Positions 10,451-21,095 of a stretch of DNA of 64,000 nt are shown one piece after another. The position numbers and the translations under genes are program-made. Position 1 is the stretch's first letter. Each line of letters begins with the position of its first letter. The notes beneath the pieces were generated by a model, which saw nothing but the letters and a program-made list of their open reading frames with translations, had not been told where the DNA came from and made no database searches. Source of the stretch: Candidatus Bathyarchaeia archaeon (GTDB taxonomy: Archaea; Thermoproteota; Bathyarchaeia; Bathyarchaeales; Bathycorpusculaceae); NCBI GenBank assembly GCA_030019335.1, contig JASEET010000004.1:1-64000 (forward strand). Reading direction: 5' to 3'.

Positions 10451-11824
10451 TTGTTTGTTCCTAGATTGGAAAGATTTATGGGCATTGATGTTTACGCCAC
10501 AAGTTCGCTGGGTATTGGCGGAGTTATTCGATGCTTTGCTGAGGATTTTGTTGTTGAGGAAATGTTGGTTGATGGATCTAAAGCAAAACTAAATTATTGT
10601 AAAGGTCAAGTTTTAAGTTCTTCTCCCATTAAGAACCGCTACTTGCTTTGTGTTCTGGTGAAGCGAGATTGGGATACTTTTTTAGCTCTTAAGGCAATCG
10701 CTGAGCAGTTGGGCATAAGCACAAGACATATTCAAATTGCGGGTATAAAAGATGCGAAGGCAGTCACCGCTCAACATATTACAATTGAAGGCGTATCAGC
10801 CGAAGAAATTCCAAAAATTCATGTTAAAGACCTAAAAATTCAGCCAGTAGGCTATTTCCATAGCAAGCTTTCATCTTACTATCTTCTAGGAAACCACTTT
10901 CACATAGTTATCAGAGCCATAAGCCACTCAAAATCCACCATCAGAAAGCGAGTGACAAAAATAATTGAAGAACTTGAAAAAATCGGTGGTGCTCCAAATT
11001 TTTTCGGTCACCAAAGGTTTGGCACCACACGTCCAATAACCCATCTGGTTGGAAAAGCCCTAGTTCAAGGAGATCTCAGAAAGGCTGCTATGTTTTTTCT
11101 AGCGAAGCCAAGTCCTCATGAGCATCCAGACTCTAGGCAAGCACGGAAACAATTACAAAAAACACAAGACTTCAAGCAAGCCTTAAAGAATTTCCCAAGA
11201 AAACTGCATTATGAACGTTTGATGCTTAGGCACTTAGTTAAAAAACCAGATGATTTTGTTGGCGCCTTTAGACGACTGCCAATAAAGCTGAAGGAGCTTT
11301 TCCCCCAAGCCTATCAAGCCTACCTTTTCAACAAGTTCCTAAGCAGAAGAATTAGAGAGGGGTTTTCGCTGAGCGGAGCTGAAGTTGGAGGCTATGTTGT
11401 AAACGTGGAGCGTTCTGGACTGCCAATGATAAGAATGCATAGGATAGCAAGCATAGAAACAGTTACAGAAATCAACAAGGCAATCCAAGCTGGGAAAATG
11501 CGGTTAGCAATTCCATTAATCGGCTTCAAACAACAACCATCCAAAGGTGTTCAAGGAGAAATCGAAAAACAAATCTTAGAAGAAGAGGGAATTTCTCCAG
11601 AAAACTTCAAAATTGATGCAATTCCAGAAATCAGCGCAAGGGGAGAACTGCGGGCTGTAATAACCCCGCTAAATAATTTCTTACTAGAGGAAACTTCAGA
11701 AGATTCCGCTAACCCGTCAAAACGTAAAGTGAAGACAAGCTTTATGTTGCATCGCGGTTCCTACGCAACAATAATCCTAAGAGAACTTATGAAACCACGC
11801 AACCCAATAAAAGCAGGATTTTAA
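10451..11824 (+). CDS. truD: tRNA pseudouridine(13) synthase
   Basis: IAGIKDAKAVTAQ, PNFFGHQRFG, long TruD fold. Confidence 0.94.
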   Translation: MFVPRLERFMGIDVYATSSLGIGGVIRCFAEDFVVEEMLVDGSKAKLNYCKGQVLSSSPIKNRYLLCVLVKRDWDTFLALKAIAEQLGISTRHIQIAGIKDAKAVTAQHITIEGVSAEEIPKIHVKDLKIQPVGYFHSKLSSYYLLGNHFHIVIRAISHSKSTIRKRVTKIIEELEKIGGAPNFFGHQRFGTTRPITHLVGKALVQGDLRKAAMFFLAKPSPHEHPDSRQARKQLQKTQDFKQALKNFPRKLHYERLMLRHLVKKPDDFVGAFRRLPIKLKELFPQAYQAYLFNKFLSRRIREGFSLSGAEVGGYVVNVERSGLPMIRMHRIASIETVTEINKAIQAGKMRLAIPLIGFKQQPSKGVQGEIEKQILEEEGISPENFKIDAIPEISARGELRAVITPLNNFLLEETSEDSANPSKRKVKTSFMLHRGSYATIILRELMKPRNPIKAGF

Positions 11825-11893
11825 CTATCTTTGTTTACTGTAAGAGTAAACGTAGAAAACTGCTTTAGAACTAAATATAAATGTGGAGATTAG

Positions 11894-12742
11894 ATGAGAT
11901 ATCAACGTTTTTTAACTTCCGGCTTTAAACCTTTTGATCCTTTAGAGTTGGCGAGGGAAACAGAGAAGATAGTTACTAGACAAGGGTCTGAGGGGCTTGA
12001 AAGGAAATACACAGATTTTTATTCCGTTCCAGTTTATAGAGGAATTGCAACCGGCTATGCGGCTGGCTGTTGTTTACGCTGCGTATATTGTTGGAGCAAT
12101 TGGTCGAGGGATTTCCCGGAAAGATTCGGAAAATTCTATTCTCCTAGAGAAGTTGCCCAAAGACTATTTAAAGCTGCTGAAAATGGCATAGTCTACTCTG
12201 ATTATTGGAGAAGGCTCATCCCCAAAGTGAATAAACTTCGCCTTTCAGGCTGCGAACCAGCAATAGGAAAAGAACACTTACTGTCAGTCTTAACGTATAT
12301 AGAAGATTCAAAATATCCACTTTTCATCCTTGAAACAAACGGAATACTATTTGGCGCTGACAGAGAATACGTGAAAAAAGTAGCGAAGTTTTCGTCAAAG
12401 GTTTATGTTCGAGTCTCATTCAAAGCAGCGACTCCTGAGGGCTTCACTAAAAGAACAGGAGCCATCGGAAAGTACTATGAACTTCCATTTAAAGCATTGA
12501 AGTATCTTCTAGATGAAGGAATCTTTGCAAGAGCAGCGGCTATGACTGACCCCAGAGTCATGCCCAAGAAAGAAAGGAAAATTTTGATAGAAAAACTAAG
12601 CGAAATCGATCCTCGGTATAGAAAAGGTGAACTGGAAGAAGAAACAATAGATGCCTACGACACTTCAATCAAGCGTTTGAAAGCCTTTACGGATAGGGAA
12701 TTTGCAAAGAAGCTTGAAGAAAAGCTGGAGACGAGAGTTTAG
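11894..12742 (+). CDS. Radical SAM protein
   Basis: CCLRCVYCWSNW: CxxxCxxC SAM cluster motif. Confidence 0.85.
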   Translation: MRYQRFLTSGFKPFDPLELARETEKIVTRQGSEGLERKYTDFYSVPVYRGIATGYAAGCCLRCVYCWSNWSRDFPERFGKFYSPREVAQRLFKAAENGIVYSDYWRRLIPKVNKLRLSGCEPAIGKEHLLSVLTYIEDSKYPLFILETNGILFGADREYVKKVAKFSSKVYVRVSFKAATPEGFTKRTGAIGKYYELPFKALKYLLDEGIFARAAAMTDPRVMPKKERKILIEKLSEIDPRYRKGELEEETIDAYDTSIKRLKAFTDREFAKKLEEKLETRV

Positions 12743-12761
12743 AAAGAATAACAGAGAGTAC

Positions 12762-13664
12762 TTAAAGGTTATAAAAGGCATCCTTAACCGGAAAATCGCA
12801 ATCCAATCTACGCATGTCCTCTTCACTTAATCTCCATCCAATTGCACCCAAGTTTTCTTTTATGTGCTCTATCCTTACAGCTTTAGGTATCGTAACGACA
12901 TTTGGTTTGGAGATAAGCCAATTGATCGCTATCTGAGCTTGCGTCCTACAATACCTTTCTGCTAACTCATCTAACAACTTTATCCCAGGTTTTGCTAATT
13001 CTCCCTTAGCAAGCGGCCTATAAGCAATAACCATGATACCATTTTTCTGACAATAAGGAATTATTTTCGATTCCACCTCGTTTGTGAATTGTCCCTGATC
13101 TCTAGTTAGCAAGTTATACTCTATCTGATTCGCGATTATTTTATTCTTAGCATGGTTCTGTGCTTCGTTGATTTGCTCAACAGAAAAATTGCTGACACCG
13201 ATGAATCGGGTAAGCTTGTTTTCTACCAGATAGTCCATTGCCTTCATTGTTTCTTCGATCGGAACCTCTGGATTAGGTGCATGAATAAGATATAAGTCAA
13301 CATAGCTTATTCTTAATCTTTTAAGACTTCTTTTTGCGGCCGAAACCACATCATTGTACTTTAGATTTTCTGACTTGACTTTGGTCGTGATAAAAAGCTG
13401 CTCTCGCCTGAACTCTTGAATGGCTTCACTCACTAAGTCTTCAGCGTGACCATTTCCGTAAAGTTCCGCAGTGTCTATGTGAGTCATTCCCAGTTTAACT
13501 GCAGTTTTTATGGCAAGCATACACTCCTTATCATGTGTCCTATCCGCCCTCAATCCGCCACCTATTTTCCAAGTTCCAATACCAAGAACAGGAATCTTAA
13601 CACCATCGGTTAATTCTTTGAACTCCATACCTTTCACTTCAACGTTAAAACCATTTTTATTCAT
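12762..13664 (-). CDS. Aldo/keto reductase
   Basis: IDTAELYGNGHAEDLVSEAI, SNFSVEQINEA. Confidence 0.93.
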   Translation of the reverse strand: MNKNGFNVEVKGMEFKELTDGVKIPVLGIGTWKIGGGLRADRTHDKECMLAIKTAVKLGMTHIDTAELYGNGHAEDLVSEAIQEFRREQLFITTKVKSENLKYNDVVSAAKRSLKRLRISYVDLYLIHAPNPEVPIEETMKAMDYLVENKLTRFIGVSNFSVEQINEAQNHAKNKIIANQIEYNLLTRDQGQFTNEVESKIIPYCQKNGIMVIAYRPLAKGELAKPGIKLLDELAERYCRTQAQIAINWLISKPNVVTIPKAVRIEHIKENLGAIGWRLSEEDMRRLDCDFPVKDAFYNL

Positions 13665-13771
13665 AATTTTAATAGGATTATTAGTAAATACCTTTGTTAA
13701 ATATTAAAAAATCTCAGATTGAGGGATGAGTAATATTCGAACTTCTGAGTCTTCTGTTTCTTGGCTTCGCT

Positions 13772-14350
13772 GTGGGGCTTAGTGGCGCCGTTATTCCTGG
13801 GCCTCTTTTAGCCTTTGTTATTTTTGATTCCTCTAGAAAGCGTAAGGTAACTGGTCATTTTGTTATTGTTGGACATGCGTTATGGGAGGCATTGGTGATC
13901 TATCTGATTCTCCTAGGGTTGGGCAGTGTAATGACACAATATGGAGGCTTTATTTATGTAGCAGGGGGATTCGTGCTAATCCTGATGAGTGCGTTTATGA
14001 TTAAAAGCAGAAGCGAAGAGGTTAAGGTTGAACAATCTAAGGTTAACTCATCCATACTTGGCGGAGTTTTCTATACAGCCTTTAACCCGACTCAGCCCCC
14101 ATGGTGGGCCACAGCAGGTTTGGCATTACTGCTTCAAGGCTTAGAGCTTATGGGAACGGTTGGAATAGCCACCGTCACGATAGGCCACTGGCTCGCAGAC
14201 CTAACTTACTACACCCTCATATCCTACATGATCTACAAATACGGCAGGTACATAAACCAGTGGCAAAGGCAAATATCAATAATCCTTGGACTTTTTATCG
14301 CCATACTAGGCTCATATTTCATGATCCGTGGAATCAGTTTAACAGGATGA
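13772..14350 (+). CDS. LysE-family transporter
   Basis: GLSGAVIPGPLLAFVI…; about 5-6 TM segments; GTG start. Confidence 0.75.
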   Translation: MGLSGAVIPGPLLAFVIFDSSRKRKVTGHFVIVGHALWEALVIYLILLGLGSVMTQYGGFIYVAGGFVLILMSAFMIKSRSEEVKVEQSKVNSSILGGVFYTAFNPTQPPWWATAGLALLLQGLELMGTVGIATVTIGHWLADLTYYTLISYMIYKYGRYINQWQRQISIILGLFIAILGSYFMIRGISLTG

Positions 14351-14360
14351 GGGGACCACC

Positions 14361-14996
14361 ATGTTAAAAGTTGTATCCCTTGATGTGGGAGGTACATTAA
14401 TAGATTTTTACTATGCGGACTATGTTTGGAACGTGGCAATTCCTCAACTATACGCTAGAAAAAAGGACATAAGTTTCGAGGAAGCAAAGGATTACGTTTT
14501 GATGGAGTATGACCGCATAGGCAGCAACGACATCAGATGGTATTTACCCGAATACTGGTTTAAACACTTCAACTTAGACGAAGACCCAATAGAGGTTTTT
14601 AAATCACATATCGATAAAGTGAGATTTTATCCAGAAGTGCCGTCAGTTCTTAAAAACTTAAGCCAAAAGTACGATTTGATTATTGTTAGCGGTACTCCAA
14701 GAAATGTTATTGAGATTGTGATACAGAAAATCAAGCATTATTTCAAACATATCTTCTCCTCGGTTTCAGATCGTAGAGAAGTAAAGAAGACGCCTCAGTT
14801 TTATGAAATGATCTGTAAGATTTTGGGAATTGAGCCTTTGGTTATGGTGCATGTTGGCGACGAATGGTATTCTGACTTCATCGCTCCAAGAAAGGTGGGC
14901 GTTAAAAGCTTCTTTCTGGATAGAACTGGTGAAAAAAGCGGAAAATGTGTAATCAAAGATTTGAGGGAACTGGAAAGATCGGTGGATTCTGTTTAA
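14361..14996 (+). CDS. HAD-superfamily hydrolase
   Basis: VVSLDVGGTLIDF motif I; VHVGDEWYSDFIAPRKVG motif IV. Confidence 0.88.
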   Translation: MLKVVSLDVGGTLIDFYYADYVWNVAIPQLYARKKDISFEEAKDYVLMEYDRIGSNDIRWYLPEYWFKHFNLDEDPIEVFKSHIDKVRFYPEVPSVLKNLSQKYDLIIVSGTPRNVIEIVIQKIKHYFKHIFSSVSDRREVKKTPQFYEMICKILGIEPLVMVHVGDEWYSDFIAPRKVGVKSFFLDRTGEKSGKCVIKDLRELERSVDSV

Positions 14997-14999
14997 ATT

Positions 15000-15764
15000 T
15001 TACCATATTATTGATAGGCATGTTAGGGCACCTTCTCCTTTGCGGAATTCTGACATTTCTAATTCTCTGACGGAAAAACCTTCTTTTTCTACGAGTTTCT
15101 TCGTCTTAGGATAGCCCTTCGCCGTCAATATTGTTTTGTTTACGGCAAGGCAATCTGCAGGTATTCCTCTCCCCTTGGAACCACAATTTTCTTGTAGTCT
15201 CGCAGAATGTTTGTGTCAAAATGTCCCTTTGAAAGTATGACATAGTTATCTCCAAGATAAGTGCATGCAGACTTTAGATGAACTACGTTGTGAACCTTCA
15301 CTGGAACTATCTCTAAGTTGCTGTTTTCCAGAATTTTTCTAAGCTGATGTATGGCGTGTAGATTAGTTCTGGCTGAGAGCCATGAAAACTTTGTCTTCGA
15401 TTTTAAGAACGTCTCCGCCATCGATAGTGGCTGGCGGTTTAATGTAATATGTTTCTTTTAGTTTTTCCAGCACCTTGGCGACTTCAACTATTTCCTTGAC
15501 TCGCGATTTTATTTTCATGTTACAGATTATTGCCTTTTCTCCTAATATTACCGCTATATCCTCTACAAAGCAGCTATCGGGAAGAGTATTGTCGCCATCT
15601 ATCCATATGAGTCCCAGTCCAAGCTTCTGTAAAGCCCTGCAATATTCTGCATGTTGCCTCTTTGCGAGAGCAACGTCTATTTTTTCAACATTTGTCCTTA
15701 CACAACGATCATAAGAATCAGGTATAGGCCGAACAACGGCATATTTGACTGTAAACGTATTCAT
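15000..15764 (-). pseudogene. Arginine deiminase / DDAH-like amidinotransferase with two frameshifts
   Basis: Three consecutive frames: …TIDGGDVLKIEDKVFM | LSARTNLHAIHQLRK…VVPRGEEY | CLAVNKTILTAKGYPKTKKLVEKEGFSVRELEMSEFRKGEGALTCLSIIW*. Confidence 0.8.
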
Positions 15765-15832
15765 AAATTTCGCACTCCGTTTTAACGCCCTACCTCAACA
15801 ACTGATTTGAGCAAACACATATCGCACATCAA

Positions 15833-17017
15833 TCAGCGAGTTCCAATTGCCTTTTCGGCGTTTTCTATGAGCATCTCTTTTTTGTCTATTGGCACTACTA
15901 CACTTGCGGCGTACTGGTGTCCATCAGCTATTCCGAAGCCTTCAGAGGCTTTGTTCAGAAGGTTCACTGCTCCAAGGAGTTTTCCGCTGTCAATTGACAT
16001 TTTGAGGAGTTGCGGCACTCTAATGGAAGCCTTAACAAATTTTTCTTTTAGTTTTCCCCATCCCGGAATTTCCGGCGGCGCATTTACAAATCCTAGTATG
16101 TACTTGTTTGGTTTTATTAGGCGTGCTTGATAAGACAGGAAGGAGCAGAATTGTCCTATCACCTTTGTGCCCATGCCTAAGTACATGTTTCCAGCGTCAA
16201 ACCATTGGATGTGCCCTGTTTCCTTAAGCCTTTCACGGTAGAGCCTCCCTAAAAGCCTACGGTTAACTTCTTTGCGCCTAGACTCCAAAACCTTAACCTT
16301 CTCTCCTACTTCCTTGCTTAATCCCTCTAAACAAGCGTTTATCCCGATTTCTGGTCCTCCCTCATAATAGCCTACAGCACCCAAAACCTGAAGCTTCAAA
16401 AATAAACTGTCTATACGCGTTTTAAACTTCGTTATTTCAAAACTTTTGCCCTTTTGCTGAACTACTCCGTTTCTTAAGGCTTCCTCCAAAACCATCCTAT
16501 TTATTCCAACAAAGCCCTTCGGGATTTCACAGCTTCCAACCAAAGCCAGATAGCTCAAGTCCAGATTGTTGTCGCTTAAGGTTTTTGCAAATAAGTAGCA
16601 GCATGTGGCTCCTGAAAAGTCTGTTTCGCCTTTGAAACCGAAGTGTTCAAGGTTTAAATCCAAAACTTTCGTGTCTGTAGATGGTTTTGGATCGTGGTGG
16701 TCCAATACTATGGTTAAGTTTCTGCCCTTATTGTATTTGGATATTAGGTTTGCATGCGACGAGCCAATGTCCACATAAAAAATTGTTTGTCCAGTTTTTG
16801 AATGTAAATCTTCGATTACTTCCGTGTAGATTTTTTCTAGACAAAACGTTTTGGCTTTTATGCCTTCTCGTTCCAGAGCCCTTTTCGTTATTGCGGCTGA
16901 GCATAAACCGTCTGCATCATCATGATGAACTATTGTTGCTTCTTTCGGCTTTGCTGCTCTTAGCGCTGTGATTGCTTGGTTTGCTTTCTTTTTAAACTCC
17001 TCTAGCTGCATATGCAA
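15833..17017 (-). CDS. DHH-family phosphoesterase (archaeal RecJ-like)
   Basis: IVHHDDADGLCSAAI, VLDHHDPKPS. Confidence 0.9.
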   Translation of the reverse strand: MHMQLEEFKKKANQAITALRAAKPKEATIVHHDDADGLCSAAITKRALEREGIKAKTFCLEKIYTEVIEDLHSKTGQTIFYVDIGSSHANLISKYNKGRNLTIVLDHHDPKPSTDTKVLDLNLEHFGFKGETDFSGATCCYLFAKTLSDNNLDLSYLALVGSCEIPKGFVGINRMVLEEALRNGVVQQKGKSFEITKFKTRIDSLFLKLQVLGAVGYYEGGPEIGINACLEGLSKEVGEKVKVLESRRKEVNRRLLGRLYRERLKETGHIQWFDAGNMYLGMGTKVIGQFCSFLSYQARLIKPNKYILGFVNAPPEIPGWGKLKEKFVKASIRVPQLLKMSIDSGKLLGAVNLLNKASEGFGIADGHQYAASVVVPIDKKEMLIENAEKAIGTR

Positions 17018-17022
17018 CGCCT

Positions 17023-17556
17023 TTAACCTATTGTTTTTAGCATATCTGACCGTGTTATTATTCCGATCACTTTTTTGCCCTTTTTGACTAATACGCCTTG
17101 ACGTTTTTCAAGTAATGGGCGGATTGTATTTATGCTTGTTTCCTCAGAAACCGTTGGCAGCGGCAGGTCCATGATGTTTTTAACCTTTTCGGCTGCTATG
17201 TTTGAACTTAAGTTTCTAATTATGCTTTCCTCGGTTACCGTTCCCACAACTCTGCTTCCGTCCATCACGGGCATCTGGGAAATGGCATGTCTCACCATAA
17301 CTTCGCTTACTTTTAGTACGCTGTCGTTTGGCTTTGCGAAAAGCACTCCTTTAGTCATTACGTCTCTACATTTCCTTTTTTCCCCTTCTGTTAGAACTTG
17401 TAAAATCTTGTTTATTGTTGAAAGCCGCGGGTCAACCTTCCCCTGCTCTATTTTTGCTATGTGGGCTTGTGAAACGCCGACGAGCTCTGCTAGCCTTTTC
17501 TGGGTTAACCCTGCTTCTATTCTTAACTTTTTAAGCATGGTGCCCGTGATCGCCAA
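17023..17556 (-). CDS. XRE-type HTH plus CBS-pair transcriptional regulator
   Basis: LRIEAGLTQKRLAELVGVSQAHIAKIEQGKVDPRLST followed by two CBS repeats. Confidence 0.9.
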   Translation of the reverse strand: MAITGTMLKKLRIEAGLTQKRLAELVGVSQAHIAKIEQGKVDPRLSTINKILQVLTEGEKRKCRDVMTKGVLFAKPNDSVLKVSEVMVRHAISQMPVMDGSRVVGTVTEESIIRNLSSNIAAEKVKNIMDLPLPTVSEETSINTIRPLLEKRQGVLVKKGKKVIGIITRSDMLKTIG

Positions 17557-17652
17557 ATATAACCACCAGTTATTTTTAACTATAAATTAATACAGTAAAA
17601 TATATATTTGTTGTTGTGCATACAAGCTAAACTTCACAAAGGATGGCTAATC

Positions 17653-20085
17653 ATGCGGAACATAATTGTAGAAGACTTGAAGCAAACCCCCCTTGAAAAG
17701 CAACGCGTAGAAATAGTTGAAAGAAAAGGCTTGGGGCATCCAGATTACATATGCGTCCCACCTGACACGTTAATCATTGGAAATCTTTCGATTCGACAAA
17801 TATCGTCCTTCAAAGTTGGAGATAAGGTATTAACTCACACGGGTGAAATCAAAAGTGTAACGAAAATCTTTCATAGACCTTACGTCGGAAACCTTATCTT
17901 AATTAAGCCATACCATGGACAAGAAACGCTAGCAACATCCAATCATCCCATTTTCGCAATTAAGACAAGGTTTTGCCAGGTGAGGCAGAGGTTATGTAGA
18001 GTTGGGGGATGTTCGCATAAGATGGAGAGAAAGTGTAAAAAAATATTTGAAAATTATGGCCCAGAATGGATAGCTATAGAGAATCTAAAGCGCGGAGACT
18101 ATATCTTACTGCCTTATCCAACTAAAGTCAAAGATCTTGAAAACATCAAGATTTCAGATCACGTTAAAAACTTTGTTTTAAAAGGAAGTACCATTTATGG
18201 GCTCGGGAAGAGTAAATGGGGTACTGTACAGAGAAATCCAAAGGCATATGCCCTTTTAGATAGAATTGAAGTAAACGAAGATTTCATGAGACTAATTGGA
18301 TATTATATGGCAGAAGGAAGTACAAGTCAGGCTGCGGTATGCTTTGATTTTAACAAGAATGAAAGGAAGTACATAAAAGATATTATCAACCTCCTCAAGA
18401 GTATTTTTAAACTAGAACCTAAGGTTCAAAATAAGAAAAATACGGCAAGAGTCTATGTAAATAGCACGCTGTTGGCCCAATTTTTTAAAAATGTTTTTGG
18501 GGGAAAATCAGCAGAGAAAGGTTTTCCCCCATGGGTCATGTATCTTCCAGTGAGGAAGCAGTATCAACTGATCGTCGGCATGTTTAGAGGCGATGGTTGC
18601 GTTGATCAAGCGGGAACAAGGTACATAACAACTTCAAGGCAACTTGCTTATCAAACTAGAATGATTCTATTCAGATTGGGCATATTAAATTCAATCCAAA
18701 TCAAAAAAGCGTATTTAGGAAAAATTCTCGGTAGAGATAAATTAACCCAGCTAGCCGAGAAGTACACTATCGTAGTTCATAAAGAGTTAATGGAAATATT
18801 TGATAAGCAACCTAAAAAAGCGATTGTTAAACATCCTACGCTTGGCTTCATTAAAGATGGATTCGTCTATTTACCGATAAGGTATACAGCTGAAGTGCCG
18901 TTCGCAGGGACTGTGTACAACCTTGAAGTAGAAGAAGACGGCACTTACGCCACAGCGGGGGCACTTTTACATAATTGTGACGCGGTGATGGATCAAATTT
19001 CCGTACGCCTAAGCAAGGAATACTTGGAGAAGGCAGGTGCAATACTGCATCACAATGTTGATAAGTCGCTGCTTGTGGCTGGTGTGTCTGAACCAAGATT
19101 CGGTGGAGGCATCGTAAAACACCCCATGCTTCTTGTGTTTGGTGATAGGGCAACCTCAGAGATTAATGGCGAAAAAATAGATGTAGGAGAAATCGCCGTA
19201 AACGTTGCTAAGGAATGGTTTAGGAAGAATATGCGTTTTGTAGACCCGGAAAGGCACGTAAAATATCAGGTTGAGCTGAAACCGGGCTCTGTGGGCCTTG
19301 TGGACATTTTTAAGCGGAAAGGAAAAATTTTAGGAGCCAATGATACTTCAGCTGCTGTAGGTTATGCACCAATAACCAGAACAGAAAAAATTGTCCTAAA
19401 AACCGAACAGTTTCTAAACTCGAAAGAGTTTAAGCAACGTTTTCCAGAATCCGGCGAAGACATAAAAGTCATGGGCTATAGAAACAACAACGGCCTACAC
19501 TTAACGATTTCCATGGCTTTTGTTGACCGTTACATAAACAGCGAAGAAGAATATTTCGAAAAAAAGGCGAAAATCCTAGAAGAAACCGATAGCTTCGTCA
19601 AGATGAACACAGATTTCGACAAGGTTAATGTGGAATTAAATACCTTGGATGTGCGTGGCAGAGGTATAGGTGGCATATACCTAACAGTTTTGGGTACAAG
19701 TGCGGACAGCGGTGACTCCGGACAAGTGGGAAGAGGAAACCGTGTAAACGGCTTAATATCGCTGAACAGGCCTTTCTGTTCAGAGGCTGCAGCGGGTAAG
19801 AACCCTGTCAGCCATGTCGGAAAAATCTACAACGTCCTAACATACAAAATAGCCCAGCACGTTTATGAGGAAGTGCCGGAAGTTGAGGAGGTCTATATCT
19901 GGTTATTAAGCAGGATCGGAAGTCCCATAGACCATCCAGCAATTGCAGCAGCCCAAGTCATAATGAAAAGAAACAACTCGCTAGAAAAAGTTAGACGCGA
20001 AATAGAAAAAGTATTAGACTGCGAACTTGGAAACATAGACAAATTCTGCATGGAACTAGCCCAAGGGAAAATCTCAATCTGTTAG
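17653..20085 (+). CDS. mat: Archaeal S-adenosylmethionine synthetase containing an intein
   Basis: Exteins MRNIIVEDLKQTPLEKQRVEIVERKGLGHPDYI | CDAVMDQISVRLSKEY…; ATG at 17653; about 402-aa extein after intein removal. Confidence 0.95.
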   Translation: MRNIIVEDLKQTPLEKQRVEIVERKGLGHPDYICVPPDTLIIGNLSIRQISSFKVGDKVLTHTGEIKSVTKIFHRPYVGNLILIKPYHGQETLATSNHPIFAIKTRFCQVRQRLCRVGGCSHKMERKCKKIFENYGPEWIAIENLKRGDYILLPYPTKVKDLENIKISDHVKNFVLKGSTIYGLGKSKWGTVQRNPKAYALLDRIEVNEDFMRLIGYYMAEGSTSQAAVCFDFNKNERKYIKDIINLLKSIFKLEPKVQNKKNTARVYVNSTLLAQFFKNVFGGKSAEKGFPPWVMYLPVRKQYQLIVGMFRGDGCVDQAGTRYITTSRQLAYQTRMILFRLGILNSIQIKKAYLGKILGRDKLTQLAEKYTIVVHKELMEIFDKQPKKAIVKHPTLGFIKDGFVYLPIRYTAEVPFAGTVYNLEVEEDGTYATAGALLHNCDAVMDQISVRLSKEYLEKAGAILHHNVDKSLLVAGVSEPRFGGGIVKHPMLLVFGDRATSEINGEKIDVGEIAVNVAKEWFRKNMRFVDPERHVKYQVELKPGSVGLVDIFKRKGKILGANDTSAAVGYAPITRTEKIVLKTEQFLNSKEFKQRFPESGEDIKVMGYRNNNGLHLTISMAFVDRYINSEEEYFEKKAKILEETDSFVKMNTDFDKVNVELNTLDVRGRGIGGIYLTVLGTSADSGDSGQVGRGNRVNGLISLNRPFCSEAAAGKNPVSHVGKIYNVLTYKIAQHVYEEVPEVEEVYIWLLSRIGSPIDHPAIAAAQVIMKRNNSLEKVRREIEKVLDCELGNIDKFCMELAQGKISIC
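17752..18975 (+). mobile_element. Intein (408 aa) with LAGLIDADG-type homing endonuclease core
   Basis: N-terminal Cys (CVPPDTLIIGN), block B-like TSNHPIF, DOD motifs LIGYYMAEG and VGMFRGDG, block F VYNLEVEEDGTYATAGALLHN with +1 Cys. Confidence 0.95.
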
Positions 20086-20108
20086 ATTTTGAACAATTCT
20101 GTTAGTTT

Positions 20109-21095
20109 TTACTTTCGTTTGCGGAAGATCTTTAGTCCGTTCATTTCGGTGACGTACTCGAAGCCTGATTCAAGTAGGGTTCTTGCACCGTTGACGCTTG
20201 GAGCAACTCTGGTTACGTGTTCGCTGTCTTCGCCTTTTTGGTGTAATGCGTTTTCAAGGTTTATGTACAGGAGGGTCTTGTTGATCGATTTGTGTCCAAG
20301 CACTTGCTTAACGTGTAGAATATCCTTCGTCTGGTGGTAAACCGTTGTTCCCTTCCAGTGGCGAAACGTGTGAAGATGTATTTGCAGAAGCCTTGGGTTG
20401 CCAAGTTTCTCTGCTGCTAGTTTTCGCGACTGGTGAAACGTAGCCCTTATTCCTGGAAGGGAGCTGAAAACTTTTTCCGATTTCCTCGGAAGTTTCGCCA
20501 GCATGGATATTAACCTGTTGGATACGTTGAGGATTCTTGGGTTGCTTCTTTTCTCAGGTTTCACGTAGACAACCTTGCGCTCCATGTCGATGTCAGTCCA
20601 CTTCAGCTTTTCAGCTTCGCCTGACCTCATCCCAGTTTCTTTCAGCAGTTGAAGAAAAGCAGCTGTTTTCTTTCCGCAGCTTGCGATCAGCTGGTCTATT
20701 TCTTTTTCGGTTGGTATGAAGGGTAAAGTCCTTTCGCAGTGATACTTTGGCGGTTTCCAGCTAATCCCTATGAATCGTGCAAAGCTGTCGTAAGCGTCAA
20801 CGTAAGTTGCTTTAGTGCTCTCAAGCCAGCTCTGCGAGGCTATGACTTCCTTAACGCTTTCCGAATCCCAGAGGTTACATCCCACCTTGAGGAGGCACCG
20901 TAGCCTTCTGGAACACATCGTGATGGTTGATTCTCGATAACCCTCTTTTTTCAGATGCCATGCGAATTGCACGATTTTGCCTTTTACATCTGCTGCTTGC
21001 TCTATGGCTCCCGCAGCCCGATTTTCAGTTTTTGCTATTTCTGACATTTTCAGTCCCCTTATCCGATCTCTTTGCGCCACCGGTCCTGTGGCCAA
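20109..21095 (-). CDS. Tyrosine recombinase/integrase
   Basis: ETGMRSGEAEKLKWTDID (Arg I), HTFRHWKGTTVYHQTKDILHVKQVLGHKSINKTLLYI (HxxR…H…Y). Start may be internal (MSEIAK…). Confidence 0.92.
   Translation of the reverse strand: MATGPVAQRDRIRGLKMSEIAKTENRAAGAIEQAADVKGKIVQFAWHLKKEGYRESTITMCSRRLRCLLKVGCNLWDSESVKEVIASQSWLESTKATYVDAYDSFARFIGISWKPPKYHCERTLPFIPTEKEIDQLIASCGKKTAAFLQLLKETGMRSGEAEKLKWTDIDMERKVVYVKPEKRSNPRILNVSNRLISMLAKLPRKSEKVFSSLPGIRATFHQSRKLAAEKLGNPRLLQIHLHTFRHWKGTTVYHQTKDILHVKQVLGHKSINKTLLYINLENALHQKGEDSEHVTRVAPSVNGARTLLESGFEYVTEMNGLKIFRKRK

Noticed and set aside
15140-15421. BHB intron explanation for the ADI/DDAH-like frame breaks
   Set aside because: The breaks need only +1/-2 and -1 nt changes with no inserted sequence, so splicing cannot explain them.
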